DNA of 64,000 nt from Bacteroidaceae bacterium (lineage in GTDB: Bacteria; Bacteroidota; Bacteroidia; Bacteroidales; Barnesiellaceae_A). The position numbers and the translations under genes were made by a program. The notes below the pieces were generated by a model that was given only the letters and a program-made list of their open reading frames with translations, was not told the origin of the DNA and did not search any database. Location: positions 1 through 64,000 of the forward strand of contig JAFQRE010000014.1 of assembly GCA_017410245.1 (NCBI GenBank), given 5' to 3'. Every line of letters starts with the position of its first letter. Positions within the stretch are counted from its first letter, which is position 1. Of the stretch, positions 16,644 through 25,861 are shown in pieces.

Positions 16644-17579
16644 TTAATCCAATACTTTTGCCAAATGATATTTGTTACGCTCGGTGGCATTACGCGAAAT
16701 AAGCTCACCCAAAAATCCTGTCAAGAACAACTGTGTTCCCAAAATCATTGAGGTAAGCGATACATAGAAGTAAGGTGAATCGGTAACGCCGGCACGCATA
16801 CCACAGAACTTGAGTATTACAACAATTAAGACTGCAATAAAACCGAGTACAAACATGAGGCTACCCAACAAGCCGAAGAAGTGCATAGGTTTTACGGCAA
16901 ATTTGGAGAAAAACCACAATGTCATGAGGTCGAGATAACCATTTACAAAACGGTCGAGACCAAATTTTGTTGTGCCATATTTGCGAGCTTGATGTTGCAC
17001 TACTTTTTCGCCAATGCGGGTATAGCCGGCATTCTTGGCCAAATAAGGCATATAGCGGTGCATATCGCCATACACCTCTATCGCCTTCACGACCTCCAAT
17101 CTATACGCTTTCAGTCCGCAATTGAAATCGTGCAGATAAATACCGGTTACTTTGCGAGCTGTGGCATTAAACAATTTGGTAGGAATAGTCTTCGATAGTG
17201 GGTCGTAGCGTTTCTTTTTCCAACCCGATACCAAGTCATATCCATCTTGCATTATCATGCGGTACAACTCGGGTATTTCATCGGGGCTATCTTGTAAGTC
17301 GGCGTCCATTGTTATCACCACATCACCTTGTACACGTTCAAAGCCCACGTGTAGAGCAGGCGATTTGCCATAGTTGCGACGGAAAGATATTCCCTTTACA
17401 CATGGATTTTTCTCTCGCAGTTGTTCGATGACCTGCCAAGAGTTGTCGGTGCTGCCATCATTAACAAACCATATTTCGTAACTGAAGTTATTCTCTTTCA
17501 TTACACGAGCTATCCACGACTCAAGTTCGGGCAATGACTCTGCTTCGTTATACAAGGGTATTACTAATGAAATATCCAT
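16644..17579 (-). CDS. GT2 glycosyltransferase, polyprenyl-phosphate type (GtrB/DPM1-like)
   Basis: 311 residues. The GT-A core holds LVIPLYNEAESLPEL at the N-terminus, NDGSTDNSW near 40-48, and the metal/sugar motif MDADLQD at 91-97. Two C-terminal membrane segments (about 234-258 and 273-295) anchor it in the inner membrane. Enzymes of this type transfer glucose or another sugar from a nucleotide sugar to undecaprenyl phosphate, giving a lipid-linked donor for envelope glycosylation. The exact sugar is unknown. No flippase or acceptor-transfer gene is adjacent. Confidence 0.88.
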   Translation of the reverse strand: MDISLVIPLYNEAESLPELESWIARVMKENNFSYEIWFVNDGSTDNSWQVIEQLREKNPCVKGISFRRNYGKSPALHVGFERVQGDVVITMDADLQDSPDEIPELYRMIMQDGYDLVSGWKKKRYDPLSKTIPTKLFNATARKVTGIYLHDFNCGLKAYRLEVVKAIEVYGDMHRYMPYLAKNAGYTRIGEKVVQHQARKYGTTKFGLDRFVNGYLDLMTLWFFSKFAVKPMHFFGLLGSLMFVLGFIAVLIVVILKFCGMRAGVTDSPYFYVSLTSMILGTQLFLTGFLGELISRNATERNKYHLAKVLD

Positions 17580-17597
17580 ATAATCAATATTTTGAGT

Positions 17598-18134
17598 TTA
17601 TTTTTTATTCAATTTTGTTACAAATGGTGCTACTACTATAGACAGTAATGAGCCGAAGAAAACATTCGACCACATCGATGACATAATCATTTGCAACGAT
17701 GTGGGAGTAATAGCTTCATCAAGAGCTTGACGCAACGCTGTGTTCGAAGCATCATCACCTTGCAACAGTCCCATCTCCTCTATCAATTCGATCGAACGCG
17801 ACATGGTTTGCGATATATAGTCGGGGCTGATATATTGGTAAAATATATACTCGGGCACACAGCAAATAAGTGATGCAAAGAAAAACAACATGATACCCAT
17901 CATCCATAATAACGAGAACCCCGACACATAGCCATTTTGCTTGTGATATTTAGCCATGATGTAGTACAAAACTACAGGTGTGCCAATGAACAAAATCATC
18001 GCCAAAGCATTGAGTATAGGCGAGTACATGCCGGCTACGCCCATAAAAAAGCGTAGTATAAGGTATAGACCCAACCATAAGCCTCCCTCCATGCCATAAA
18101 CAAGCAAACTTTTTCTTGTACTATTTTCGTTCAT
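17598..18134 (-). CDS. DUF4199 membrane protein
   Basis: 178 residues with four predicted transmembrane helices (near 15-40, 42-62, 72-95 and 148-172) and a soluble acidic stretch between the third and fourth. The length and helix layout fit DUF4199, which in Bacteroidetes typically precedes a GT2 polyprenyl glycosyltransferase, as here (18 bp apart). Function is unknown; a helper of the adjacent transferase is an inference. It is the first gene of the seven-gene run. Confidence 0.7.
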   Translation of the reverse strand: MNENSTRKSLLVYGMEGGLWLGLYLILRFFMGVAGMYSPILNALAMILFIGTPVVLYYIMAKYHKQNGYVSGFSLLWMMGIMLFFFASLICCVPEYIFYQYISPDYISQTMSRSIELIEEMGLLQGDDASNTALRQALDEAITPTSLQMIMSSMWSNVFFGSLLSIVVAPFVTKLNKK

Positions 18135-18156
18135 AGATGTTTATATATTCATCTTG

Positions 18157-18187
18157 CAAAGATAACTATTTTACGGTATAATACATA
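18157..18187 (-). promoter_or_regulatory. promoter of the DUF4199 to M48 operon
   Basis: On the minus strand TATG (18184-18187), a 19-bp spacer and TATCTTTG (18157-18164) match the Bacteroidetes consensus, with one mismatch in the -33 box. It lies 23 bp before the start codon. Confidence 0.6.
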
Positions 18188-18582
18188 TAATTAAAGCTAT
18201 TTTAAAGATAACTTTAATACAACTTATTTCGCAAATGTTAAACATAACTATTGATAAATAATTTCACCCAAAGTCTTACTTCTAATTATAAAAATTTGGC
18301 AAGACTGCATATTATTGCAATCGAACATGATTTTGTTTTTTGGGAAATGTCACAAACAACAACTGTGTAATTTTGGTAAACTTTTTATGCTTTGAGAAAA
18401 ATTATTCAACTGATTATTAGTGTGTTATTTTTAAAAATCGACAACTCTCGTTATTTAGAATCAATTTTTATTGCCCAAATATAGAAAAGATGAAATATTT
18501 TCCTTATACTTGCACTGCGATTATGAAAAGCACAAATACCCAATACAGTATATTAGAATAACGATTTATATTTTCAAAAAAA
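18188..18582. other. AT-rich divergent intergenic region before nrdJ
   Basis: No gene or riboswitch-like fold is recognised here. A possible -7 box TATACTTG lies at 18505-18512 without a good -33 box. A 12-codon open frame (18523-18561) ends 21 bp before the nrdJ start and may be chance. The rest is long AT-rich sequence, which may hold regulator sites for ribonucleotide reductase. Confidence 0.4.
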
Positions 18583-21156
18583 GTGGAACAAAAGATTTAC
18601 ACCTACGAAGAAGCCTTTGCCGCTTCGCTCGAATACTTCAATGGCGATGAACTTGCAGCCCGCGTATGGGTTAATAAGTATGCATTGAAGGATTCGTTTG
18701 GTAATATCTATGAAAAGACTCCCGATGACATGCACTGGCGTATAGCCAATGAGATAGCACGCATCGAGCAGAAGTACACAAACCCTATGTCGGCACAAGA
18801 GTTGTTTGACCTTATGGCGCACTTCCGTTATATCGTCCCCCAAGGAAGTCCCATGACAGGTATCGGAAACAACTTCCAAATCGGCTCTCTATCAAACTGT
18901 TTTGTGGTAGGTCTTACCGGTGAGCCCGATTCTTATGGTGGTATCATTAAAATTGACGAAGAACAAGTGCAGTTGATGAAGCGTCGCGGTGGTGTGGGTC
19001 ATGACCTCTCTCATATCCGTCCTAAAGGCTCTCCTGTAAAGAACTCGGCACTCACATCTACCGGTCTCGTTCCCTTTATGGAGCGTTTCTCAAATTCTAC
19101 TCGTGAGGTTGCGCAAGATGGTCGTCGCGGTGCTCTTATGCTCACCGTCTCTATCAAGCACCCCGACTCTGAGGCATTTATCGATGCCAAGATGACTGAA
19201 GGCAAAGTAACAGGAGCCAATGTGTCGGTGAAAATAGATGACCGATTTATGGAGTGCGCTATCTCAGGCGAGCCTTATATTCAGCAGTATCCCATTGAGG
19301 CACAAAATCCTTATGTGACAAAAGAGGTAAATGCCCGTGAAATATGGCGTAAAATTGTTCACAACGCTTGGAAGTCGGCCGAGCCGGGTGTGCTCTTCTG
19401 GGATACCATACGTCGTGAGTCGGTGCCCGATTGTTATGCCGACTTAGGCTTCAAGACAGTATCAACCAACCCCTGTGGCGAGATACCCCTTTGTCCCTAC
19501 GACAGCTGTCGCTTGTTGGCTGTCAATCTATACTCTTATGTAGTAAACCCCTTCACACCTCAAGCATACTTCGATTTCGACCTATTCAAAGAGCACATTG
19601 CTAAGGCTCAACGCATCATGGACGACATCATCGACCTTGAGATGGAGAAGATTGAGAAGATTATCGAAAAAATTGCTGCCGATCCCGAGACCGACGAGGT
19701 GAAACACACCGAGTTGAACTTGTGGAATAAGATACGTACACGCACACTGCAAGGCCGTCGTACTGGTGTGGGAACTACTGCCGAAGGCGATATGATAGCA
19801 TCACTGGGCCTACGTTATGGCACCGAAGAGGCTACTGCTATGTCGGAGAACGTACACCGCACATTGGCATTAGCAGCCTACCGTTCATCGGTTGAATTGG
19901 CCCGCGAACGTGGCGCATTTGAGATATTCGATGCCAAGCGCGAAGAAAACAATCCATTCATCAATCGCTTGCGTGAGGCCGATGCTGAGTTATATGACCT
20001 TATGGTAAAATATGGACGTCGCAATATAGCCTGTCTTACCATTGCGCCCACCGGTACAACCAGTCTTATGACTCAAACTACATCGGGTATTGAACCGGTG
20101 TTCTTGCCTGTTTACAAGCGTCGTCGCAAAGTAAACCCCAACGACCCCGATGTTCACCCCGACTTCTGGGACGAGAGTGGCGATGCCTTTGAGGAATATG
20201 TTGTATATCACCATAAGTTCATTACATGGATGCAAATGAATGGCTATGAGGTGAAGAGCAAATATACTCAAGAAGAGATAGACGAGCTGGTAGCGCGTTC
20301 ACCCTACTTCAAAGCTACATCGAACGATGTAGATTGGCTGCAAAAAGTACGTATGCAAGGACGAGTACAGAAGTGGGTCGATCACTCAATCAGTGTCACT
20401 ATCAACCTACCCAACGACGTGAGTGAGGAACTTGTTAATGACTTATATGTAGAAGCATGGCGCTCGGGGTGCAAAGGTTGTACTGTATATCGTGATGGCT
20501 CACGCTCGGGAGTTCTCATCTCGGCAAACAAAGAGAAAGAAGAGAAAGAAAAACGCAAAGCAGCCGAAGCTGCAGCTGCTGAGGCTACATCAATACCCCA
20601 ACCTATTATAGCACACAAACGCCCCATTGAATTGGAAGCAGATGTAGTACGCTTCCAAAACAACAAAGAGAAATGGATTGCTTTTGTAGGTCTGCTTGAT
20701 GGCAAGCCTTACGAGATCTTTACCGGATTGGCCGACGATGATGATGGTATCTTCTGTCCCAAGAATGTAACCAAGGGTAAGATTATAAAGGCCGTCGATC
20801 CCGATGGAAACAAACGTTATGACTTCCAGTTTGTCAATAAACGTGGTTACAAAACAACTATCGAAGGTTTGTCGGACAAGTTCAATCCCGAGTATTGGAA
20901 CTACGCAAAACTCATATCGGGAGTATTGCGCTATGGCATGCCAATTGATCAGGTAATGAAGCTTGTAGCCAGCCTTGAGCTTGACAGCCAAACCATCAAT
21001 ACATGGAAAAACGGTGTTGAACGCGCACTGAAGAAATATCTTCCCAATGGTACCCAAGCAAGTGGACAAACATGCCCCAACTGCAAACAAGAGACCCTCA
21101 TATATCAAGAAGGTTGCTTGATATGTACCAACTGTGGAACATCGCGTTGCGGATAA
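18583..21156 (+). CDS. nrdJ: adenosylcobalamin-dependent (class II) ribonucleoside-diphosphate reductase
   Basis: 857 residues from a GTG start at 18583; no in-frame ATG upstream fits. The enzyme makes deoxyribonucleotides from ribonucleotides using a B12-derived thiyl radical. Visible features are the active-site cysteine region SLSNCFV (C106), the catalytic loop NPCGEIPL (C298, E300), and the (G)CTVYRDGSRSG segment after 600. A basic/alanine-rich linker (about 650-670) leads to a C-terminal domain ending in a zinc ribbon with CPNC at 831 and CTNC near 850. It stands alone, with its own terminator. Because it works with or without oxygen, it suits an anaerobe or microaerophile. Confidence 0.93.
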   Translation: MEQKIYTYEEAFAASLEYFNGDELAARVWVNKYALKDSFGNIYEKTPDDMHWRIANEIARIEQKYTNPMSAQELFDLMAHFRYIVPQGSPMTGIGNNFQIGSLSNCFVVGLTGEPDSYGGIIKIDEEQVQLMKRRGGVGHDLSHIRPKGSPVKNSALTSTGLVPFMERFSNSTREVAQDGRRGALMLTVSIKHPDSEAFIDAKMTEGKVTGANVSVKIDDRFMECAISGEPYIQQYPIEAQNPYVTKEVNAREIWRKIVHNAWKSAEPGVLFWDTIRRESVPDCYADLGFKTVSTNPCGEIPLCPYDSCRLLAVNLYSYVVNPFTPQAYFDFDLFKEHIAKAQRIMDDIIDLEMEKIEKIIEKIAADPETDEVKHTELNLWNKIRTRTLQGRRTGVGTTAEGDMIASLGLRYGTEEATAMSENVHRTLALAAYRSSVELARERGAFEIFDAKREENNPFINRLREADAELYDLMVKYGRRNIACLTIAPTGTTSLMTQTTSGIEPVFLPVYKRRRKVNPNDPDVHPDFWDESGDAFEEYVVYHHKFITWMQMNGYEVKSKYTQEEIDELVARSPYFKATSNDVDWLQKVRMQGRVQKWVDHSISVTINLPNDVSEELVNDLYVEAWRSGCKGCTVYRDGSRSGVLISANKEKEEKEKRKAAEAAAAEATSIPQPIIAHKRPIELEADVVRFQNNKEKWIAFVGLLDGKPYEIFTGLADDDDGIFCPKNVTKGKIIKAVDPDGNKRYDFQFVNKRGYKTTIEGLSDKFNPEYWNYAKLISGVLRYGMPIDQVMKLVASLELDSQTINTWKNGVERALKKYLPNGTQASGQTCPNCKQETLIYQEGCLICTNCGTSRCG

Positions 21157-21180
21157 TATCAATATTTATAGTTTAATAGA

Positions 21181-21220
21181 AAATAGAGGAGATACTCACA
21201 ATCGAGTATCTCCTCTATTT
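21181..21220. terminator. strong terminator after nrdJ
   Basis: A perfect 17-bp stem (21181-21197 with 21204-21220, core AGAGGAGATACTC) with a 6-nt loop, 24 bp past the nrdJ stop. The stem ends in TATTT on one strand and AAATA on the other, so it could also work in reverse. Confidence 0.85.
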
Positions 21221-21345
21221 TCTATAGATTAAAATTAAATTTTCGCCCAGTTATATAACTCTATTACTGAATGAGACAAAAGAATTTATTTATCGGCAAT
21301 GATACCTTGTATAAAATAAAGTGTATGCCTATTAGTAAATAAAAT

Positions 21346-21382
21346 ACGCGCGACAGAAACTTTAGAGTTATCTGTCGCGCGT
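21346..21382 (-). terminator. terminator of the RNase G gene
   Basis: A 12-bp stem ACGCGCGACAGA (21346-21357) with its complement at 21371-21382. On the minus strand it is followed by ATTTTATTT, 33 bp past the rng stop. Confidence 0.8.
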
Positions 21383-21414
21383 TTGGTACTTTGTTGCGAT
21401 GTAGAAATTATAGC

Positions 21415-22992
21415 TTATTTTATTTCTACTTCTTCTTTCATGTCGAGCTCGACGCGGTCTTTATCGAAGAAACGATATTCGAGCAATGCAAGTGATTGAT
21501 CGGGAATAATTTTGAAACGGAATGAATACTTGGTTTTCCATCGCCATTTCAACGATAAAAGTCCGCCTTTGTCTAAGTAGGCTGCTACATAAGGATGCAC
21601 ATGTAGCGTAAAGTCGGTCTTTTTGAGTTTTAGCACCATATAAGCTACCTTATCTTCCAATCGGTCGGTAAAGAGCATTGAGGGTTGTATAATACCCTTT
21701 CCATGACAAGTAGGACACTCTTCACTGGTAGTAATGTCGAGAGCAGGGCGTACACGTTGACGGGTAATCTGCATGAGCCCAAACTTGGTGAGAGGTAGAA
21801 TATTGTGTCGCGCACGATCGTTTGCCATCAACTCGCGCATACGGTCGTATAGTCTTTGTCTATTCTCGCTATCGGCCATATCGATAAAATCGATTACAAT
21901 GATACCACCCATATCGCGCAATCTCAATTGTCGTGCTATTTCTTCGGCAGCGTTAAGGTTAACTTCTATGGCATTACTCTCTTGGTCGGTAGCATTTTTA
22001 GAGCGGTTGCCACTATTCACATCGATAACGTGCAGCGCTTCGGTGTGCTCTATAATAATGTATGCACCACTCTTAAACGAAACGGTTTTGCCAAAAGAAG
22101 ATTTTACTTGTTTGGTCAGCCCAAAATTGTCGAATATGGGCAACTCACCTTCGTACAATTTGACAATAGAGGCCAACTCGGGAGCAATAATGCTTACATA
22201 GTTGTGAATTTGTTGATACGCCGCCTTGTCATTAACATAAATACTCTCAAACGAAGGGCTGAAAATATCGCGGAGCATGCCTACAGCGCGACTGGTCTCT
22301 TCATACACCAGCGCTGGAGCTTTCTCCTTTTTACGTGCACACTCTATAGTCTCTTCCCAACTTTTCACGAGCGATTTCATTTCGTTGTTGAGTTCGGCTA
22401 CACGCTTACCTTCAGCAACGGTTCGAACTATTACTCCGAAATTCTTGGGCTTGATACTTTGTATGAGTTGTCGTAGTCGAGCACGCTCTTCACTCGACTT
22501 AATCTTTTGCGATACCGATACTTTATCGGCAAACGGAATGAGGACTAAGAAACGACCTGCAAATGAAATTTCGGCAGTAAGTCGAGGACCTTTTGTAGAA
22601 ATAGGTTCTTTGGTAACTTGTACGAGAATTTCTTGTCCTACAGTGAGCGCATCAGCTATAGTACTCTCTTTCTCAAGAGGTTTCTGCATTGTAAACTTAG
22701 ATAGAGCAATACTTTTTTTGCCTTCGCCACGTTGTGTTTTGGTATAAACAGCCGAAGTAGTAAAGTTTGGTCCTAAGTCGAGATAATGCAGAAATGCATC
22801 CTTTTCGTAACCTACATCGACAAATGCTGCATTGAGACCCGGCATCAACTTCTTGACACGAGCAAGGTAAATATTACCTACCGCATACGATACGTTATGC
22901 GGTTCCTTTTGCAATTCTACCAGACGTTTGTCCTCGAGCAATGCAATGGATACTTCTTTAGGTTGTACGTCAATTACGAGTTCCGATGACAT
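21415..22992 (-). CDS. rng: RNase E/G family endoribonuclease
   Basis: 525 residues, typical RNase G size without the RNase E scaffold tail. An S1-like RNA-binding domain occupies residues about 35-125, with the family insert. The metal-binding catalytic aspartates are in HVIDVNSGN and IIVIDFIDM, and the zinc-link cysteines in CPTCHG. It cleaves single-stranded AU-rich RNA and takes part in rRNA 5'-end maturation and mRNA decay. It lies downstream of HU and the 29-residue basic protein, separated from them by a terminator hairpin, and ends in its own terminator. Confidence 0.92.
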   Translation of the reverse strand: MSSELVIDVQPKEVSIALLEDKRLVELQKEPHNVSYAVGNIYLARVKKLMPGLNAAFVDVGYEKDAFLHYLDLGPNFTTSAVYTKTQRGEGKKSIALSKFTMQKPLEKESTIADALTVGQEILVQVTKEPISTKGPRLTAEISFAGRFLVLIPFADKVSVSQKIKSSEERARLRQLIQSIKPKNFGVIVRTVAEGKRVAELNNEMKSLVKSWEETIECARKKEKAPALVYEETSRAVGMLRDIFSPSFESIYVNDKAAYQQIHNYVSIIAPELASIVKLYEGELPIFDNFGLTKQVKSSFGKTVSFKSGAYIIIEHTEALHVIDVNSGNRSKNATDQESNAIEVNLNAAEEIARQLRLRDMGGIIVIDFIDMADSENRQRLYDRMRELMANDRARHNILPLTKFGLMQITRQRVRPALDITTSEECPTCHGKGIIQPSMLFTDRLEDKVAYMVLKLKKTDFTLHVHPYVAAYLDKGGLLSLKWRWKTKYSFRFKIIPDQSLALLEYRFFDKDRVELDMKEEVEIK

Positions 22993-23067
22993 AATTTGTA
23001 TTATTGGTTACTTGTTAGAGGCATTGCTTCAGGCTTGCCCCTATTGAGCCTTGATGATTAATTAAGA

Positions 23068-23111
23068 AAAGAACAAACTTAATGACAAAACTATCAATAA
23101 GTTTGTTCTTT
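23068..23111 (-). terminator. terminator hairpin between the small basic protein gene and rng
   Basis: A perfect 14-bp stem AAAGAACAAACTTA (23068-23081) with its complement at 23098-23111 and a 16-nt loop. On the minus strand it is followed by TTCTTAATTAATC. It should stop or attenuate transcription from the HU promoter before rng. Confidence 0.7.
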
Positions 23112-23154
23112 CTCAACGATTGCACTTGAAAGTTTAGTCAATCAAAAGAAATTA

Positions 23155-23244
23155 TTATTTCTTCTTATGACGATTCTTTCTTAGTCTTTTTTTGCGTTTG
23201 TGAGTGGCCATCTTGTGACCTTTTCTTTTCTTACCGTTAGGCAT
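23155..23244 (-). CDS. 29-residue highly basic protein
   Basis: The minus-strand ATG at 23244 opens a 29-codon frame ending in TAA at 23155. The product begins MPNGKKRKGHKMATHKRKKR and continues with LRKNRHKKK; more than half its residues are Lys, Arg or His. Very similar small proteins occur near the HU gene in Bacteroidetes, as far as I recall, sometimes annotated as ribosomal-type small basic proteins. It lies 38 bp downstream of HU and before the terminator at 23068, so it is probably cotranscribed with HU. Binding to rRNA or the ribosome is the likely role, from composition only. Confidence 0.75.
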   Translation of the reverse strand: MPNGKKRKGHKMATHKRKKRLRKNRHKKK

Positions 23245-23282
23245 AATTGTATGTTTTAAGTGTTCAAAAATTTATTTTCTTA

Positions 23283-23555
23283 TTATTTAACCTCGTTCAT
23301 GAAAACTTTGGCGGGCTTGAAAGCGGGAATATTGTGAGCGGGGATAATGATTGTAGTCTCTTTAGAGATGTTGCGAGCAGTCTTTTGTGCACGTTGTTTA
23401 ACTATAAAGCTACCAAATCCTCTCAAATATACATTTTCGCCTTTTCCCAAAGAGTCCTTCACTGTCTCCATGAATTTCTCTACTGTTTCAAGAACTACAG
23501 CTTTCTCAATGCCTGTACTTTTCGAAATCTCGTTTACGATGTCAGCTTTTGTCAT
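23283..23555 (-). CDS. HU-family DNA-binding protein
   Basis: 90 residues, normal for HU/IHF. It opens MTKADIVNEISKSTGIEKAVV and has the conserved GEN(V)YLRGFGSF stretch. The DNA-binding arm reads RAQKTARNISKETTIIIPA with the intercalation region near IPAHNIPAFKP. It is a nucleoid-bending protein. A textbook promoter sits 54 bp upstream, and the gene heads a short unit with the 29-residue basic protein. Confidence 0.95.
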   Translation of the reverse strand: MTKADIVNEISKSTGIEKAVVLETVEKFMETVKDSLGKGENVYLRGFGSFIVKQRAQKTARNISKETTIIIPAHNIPAFKPAKVFMNEVK

Positions 23556-23608
23556 TGTTGTAACGTTTTACGATTATATTATTTATTTTTTTTATTTTTT
23601 TTGAGTTG

Positions 23609-23639
23609 CAAATATATAGCTTTTTTATTGTTTTTCAAA
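23609..23639 (-). promoter_or_regulatory. Bacteroidetes-type promoter of HU
   Basis: On the minus strand TTTG (23636-23639), a 19-bp spacer and TATATTTG (23609-23616) match the consensus exactly, 54 bp upstream of the HU start. Confidence 0.8.
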
Positions 23640-23746
23640 GGCTTAATGAATAAAAAATCGTCATTAATCAGTTATTCATTCTTCATATCCGCAAAACGGT
23701 TGCAAATATCGTGATTTTTTTCGACTTATACTATTATTTGAGTCAT

Positions 23747-25150
23747 TTATTTAGGTATTTTTTCACAATAATACTTGTAAAGAGTGATTACATCTCTTAC
23801 ATAGGCTGTTGTTTGCCGGCCTCTAAAGTAGCCCAAGCGACATACTTCGTCGTTGTAGTACTCGGGATTGGCTTTCATGAGCATAGCTTCTTCTACCTCT
23901 CCATACCATATTTGCGCGTTTTTGTCGTATTTTCGGGCTATGGCCATAGCATCAAATACGTGTCCTATGCCGGCATTGTATGCTGCCAATATAAACTTCT
24001 GACGTTCTTCGTCGTTATCAACACTCTGAAGACTGTTATCCAAAGATTTGAGTGTTTCGACAGCAATTCGCACATTGTGTGCGGGTACTGCTATGCTATC
24101 AATGTCTAATCCGAATGCTACTGCTGTGGCAGGCATAAGTTGCATAATGCCTCTTGCTCCTACCCACGATACTACTGACGAGTCAAATCGCGACTCATGA
24201 TAGGCCATAGCCGCAAGTAATCGCCAATCCCACCCTATTCTATTCGCTTCTCTTTTAAATATTTCATCATACTCCGATATACGCCCATCGGCAACAGAGA
24301 GGATTGAAGATGAAGATATTTTTTTACTTGACTCGAAATATCTCTTATTAATGGCTCTTATCTGCTCGCTTTGATAGCTCTCGGCTGTCCAGGTATCAAT
24401 GGCTTGAGCAAGTTGCTGTGAATTGTGTCTAACAGCCCACTGTGAACGCTGTGGGAAACTTACCTTTACATATATGTCAAGGTTATTGTAATATGTGAGG
24501 TTGAGCTTTGCTAAGTTGGCGTCGGCAACTGTATATGGTATCTCTCCGGTTGCAACCATCTCTATTAAATCTTCTGTTACGACTGTATCTCTATTTATAT
24601 GATGTATTTTGATACCTCCTCCCAACTCGGCATTAAGGTTATTTAATCGCTCTTCATATTTCGACCCTTTTTCTACATACACATCTTTACCCACAAGTTC
24701 GGTAACATCGGCAATAGGGTTGATGTCACGTTGTACAAGCACTTGTTCACTTATTCGCATAGGTCCACAGTGTAATACTTCATCTTTGGTATCGCCTGTG
24801 AGCGGTACTTCATAGGCAACTATGTCTCCTACGCTATCATTAAGCATCTGCATCAGATGCGCCATATTATCGGCTACAATCATCTCTACCTTCAATCCAT
24901 TGTCGGCAGCAAATTGGCTTATTACTTCATATTCATATCCATGCTCTTCACCTTTATAGATGAAATATGAAGTAGAACTCGAGAGAGTAAGAACTCGTAA
25001 AGTGCCTTGCGACTTAATTATATCAAAGTCATTAGCTATGCTATCCTTTTGCGCATTATTATTGGTGCAAGAAATAACACTCAATACAATTATATATATC
25101 GTAATGAGGGTGACTACAGATAGAACTATTCTTGAACAGATACTCTTCAT
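23747..25150 (-). CDS. mltF: membrane-bound lytic murein transglycosylase F-like lipoprotein
   Basis: About 467 residues from the ATG at 25150. A start at 25195 would fall inside the upstream terminator hairpin and adds residues that do not fit a signal peptide. The signal ends in the lipobox VISC. An extracellular solute-binding-like domain (about 45-265; GTLRVLTLSSS) is followed by a lytic transglycosylase (SLT) domain with the catalytic glutamate in AYHESRFDSS and later QLMPATA and AAYNAG motifs. This is the MltF layout: cleavage of peptidoglycan to 1,6-anhydromuropeptides in the periplasm, with the binding domain acting as regulator. Confidence 0.9.
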   Translation of the reverse strand: MKSICSRIVLSVVTLITIYIIVLSVISCTNNNAQKDSIANDFDIIKSQGTLRVLTLSSSTSYFIYKGEEHGYEYEVISQFAADNGLKVEMIVADNMAHLMQMLNDSVGDIVAYEVPLTGDTKDEVLHCGPMRISEQVLVQRDINPIADVTELVGKDVYVEKGSKYEERLNNLNAELGGGIKIHHINRDTVVTEDLIEMVATGEIPYTVADANLAKLNLTYYNNLDIYVKVSFPQRSQWAVRHNSQQLAQAIDTWTAESYQSEQIRAINKRYFESSKKISSSSILSVADGRISEYDEIFKREANRIGWDWRLLAAMAYHESRFDSSVVSWVGARGIMQLMPATAVAFGLDIDSIAVPAHNVRIAVETLKSLDNSLQSVDNDEERQKFILAAYNAGIGHVFDAMAIARKYDKNAQIWYGEVEEAMLMKANPEYYNDEVCRLGYFRGRQTTAYVRDVITLYKYYCEKIPK

Positions 25151-25167
25151 GGATATATAATAAAAAA

Positions 25168-25200
25168 TGAGGGTGACGAAACATTTATTTTGCACCCTCA
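25168..25200 (-). terminator. terminator between udk and mltF
   Basis: TGAGGGTG (25168-25175) pairs with CACCCTCA (25193-25200). On the minus strand it is followed by TTTTTTATTATA, a clear rho-independent terminator ending the long tig-to-udk block. Confidence 0.85.
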
Positions 25201-25228
25201 GTGATATGTCATAGTGTTGTCATTACAA

Positions 25229-25840
25229 CTATCTTTTCAGCTTATGCGAAATATAGTCTTTCATCATATCTATGGCAACTTTGTTGTGCCCACCTTGTGG
25301 TATGATGAGGTCGGCATAGCGCTTGGTTGGTTCGATATGCTGCAAGTGCATGGGACGTAATACCTTCTCATAGCGATCGATAACCATCTCGACAGTGCGA
25401 CCTCGCTCTATAATATCTCTATTGATAACTCTTATAAGACGCTCGTCACTATCGGCATCAACAAAGATTTTCATATCGAGCATATTGCGTAGATTTTCGT
25501 CACATAGTATCAAGATACCCTCGACAATGACAATATCGCGTGGCTCAACATGTATGGTCTCGGGGCCGCGAGTACATGTCAAGTAGGAATATGTAGGCTG
25601 TTCTATTGCATTGCCATCTTTGAGTTGTTGCAATTGTTGCACAAGTAGCTCCCACTCTATTGCGGCCGGCTCATCGAAGTTGAGTTTCAATCGCTCTTCG
25701 AGTGGTAGGTGGCTACTGTCACGATAGTACGAGTCTTGAGGAATTACTGCTACCTCGCCATCGCAGAAACTCTCTACAATCTTGCGTACTACAGTAGTTT
25801 TGCCCGACCCGGTTCCTCCGGCTATTCCTATTACTAACAT
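25229..25840 (-). CDS. udk: uridine kinase
   Basis: 203 residues. The P-loop GIAGGTGSGKTTV at 4-16, the substrate loop QDSYYRD, and the Arg-rich lid region RVINRDIIERGR match uridine/cytidine kinases. It phosphorylates uridine and cytidine to UMP and CMP in pyrimidine salvage, in the cytosol. It follows purM by 21 bp and is closed off by the terminator at 25168-25200. Confidence 0.93.
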   Translation of the reverse strand: MLVIGIAGGTGSGKTTVVRKIVESFCDGEVAVIPQDSYYRDSSHLPLEERLKLNFDEPAAIEWELLVQQLQQLKDGNAIEQPTYSYLTCTRGPETIHVEPRDIVIVEGILILCDENLRNMLDMKIFVDADSDERLIRVINRDIIERGRTVEMVIDRYEKVLRPMHLQHIEPTKRYADLIIPQGGHNKVAIDMMKDYISHKLKR

Positions 25841-25861
25841 ATTACGTTACACTTGGCGATA

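Noticed and set aside
18188..18582. Cobalamin riboswitch upstream of the B12-dependent ribonucleotide reductase
   Set aside because: I found no B12-box-like conserved core (GCCACTG) or matching stems; the region is plain AT-rich sequence.
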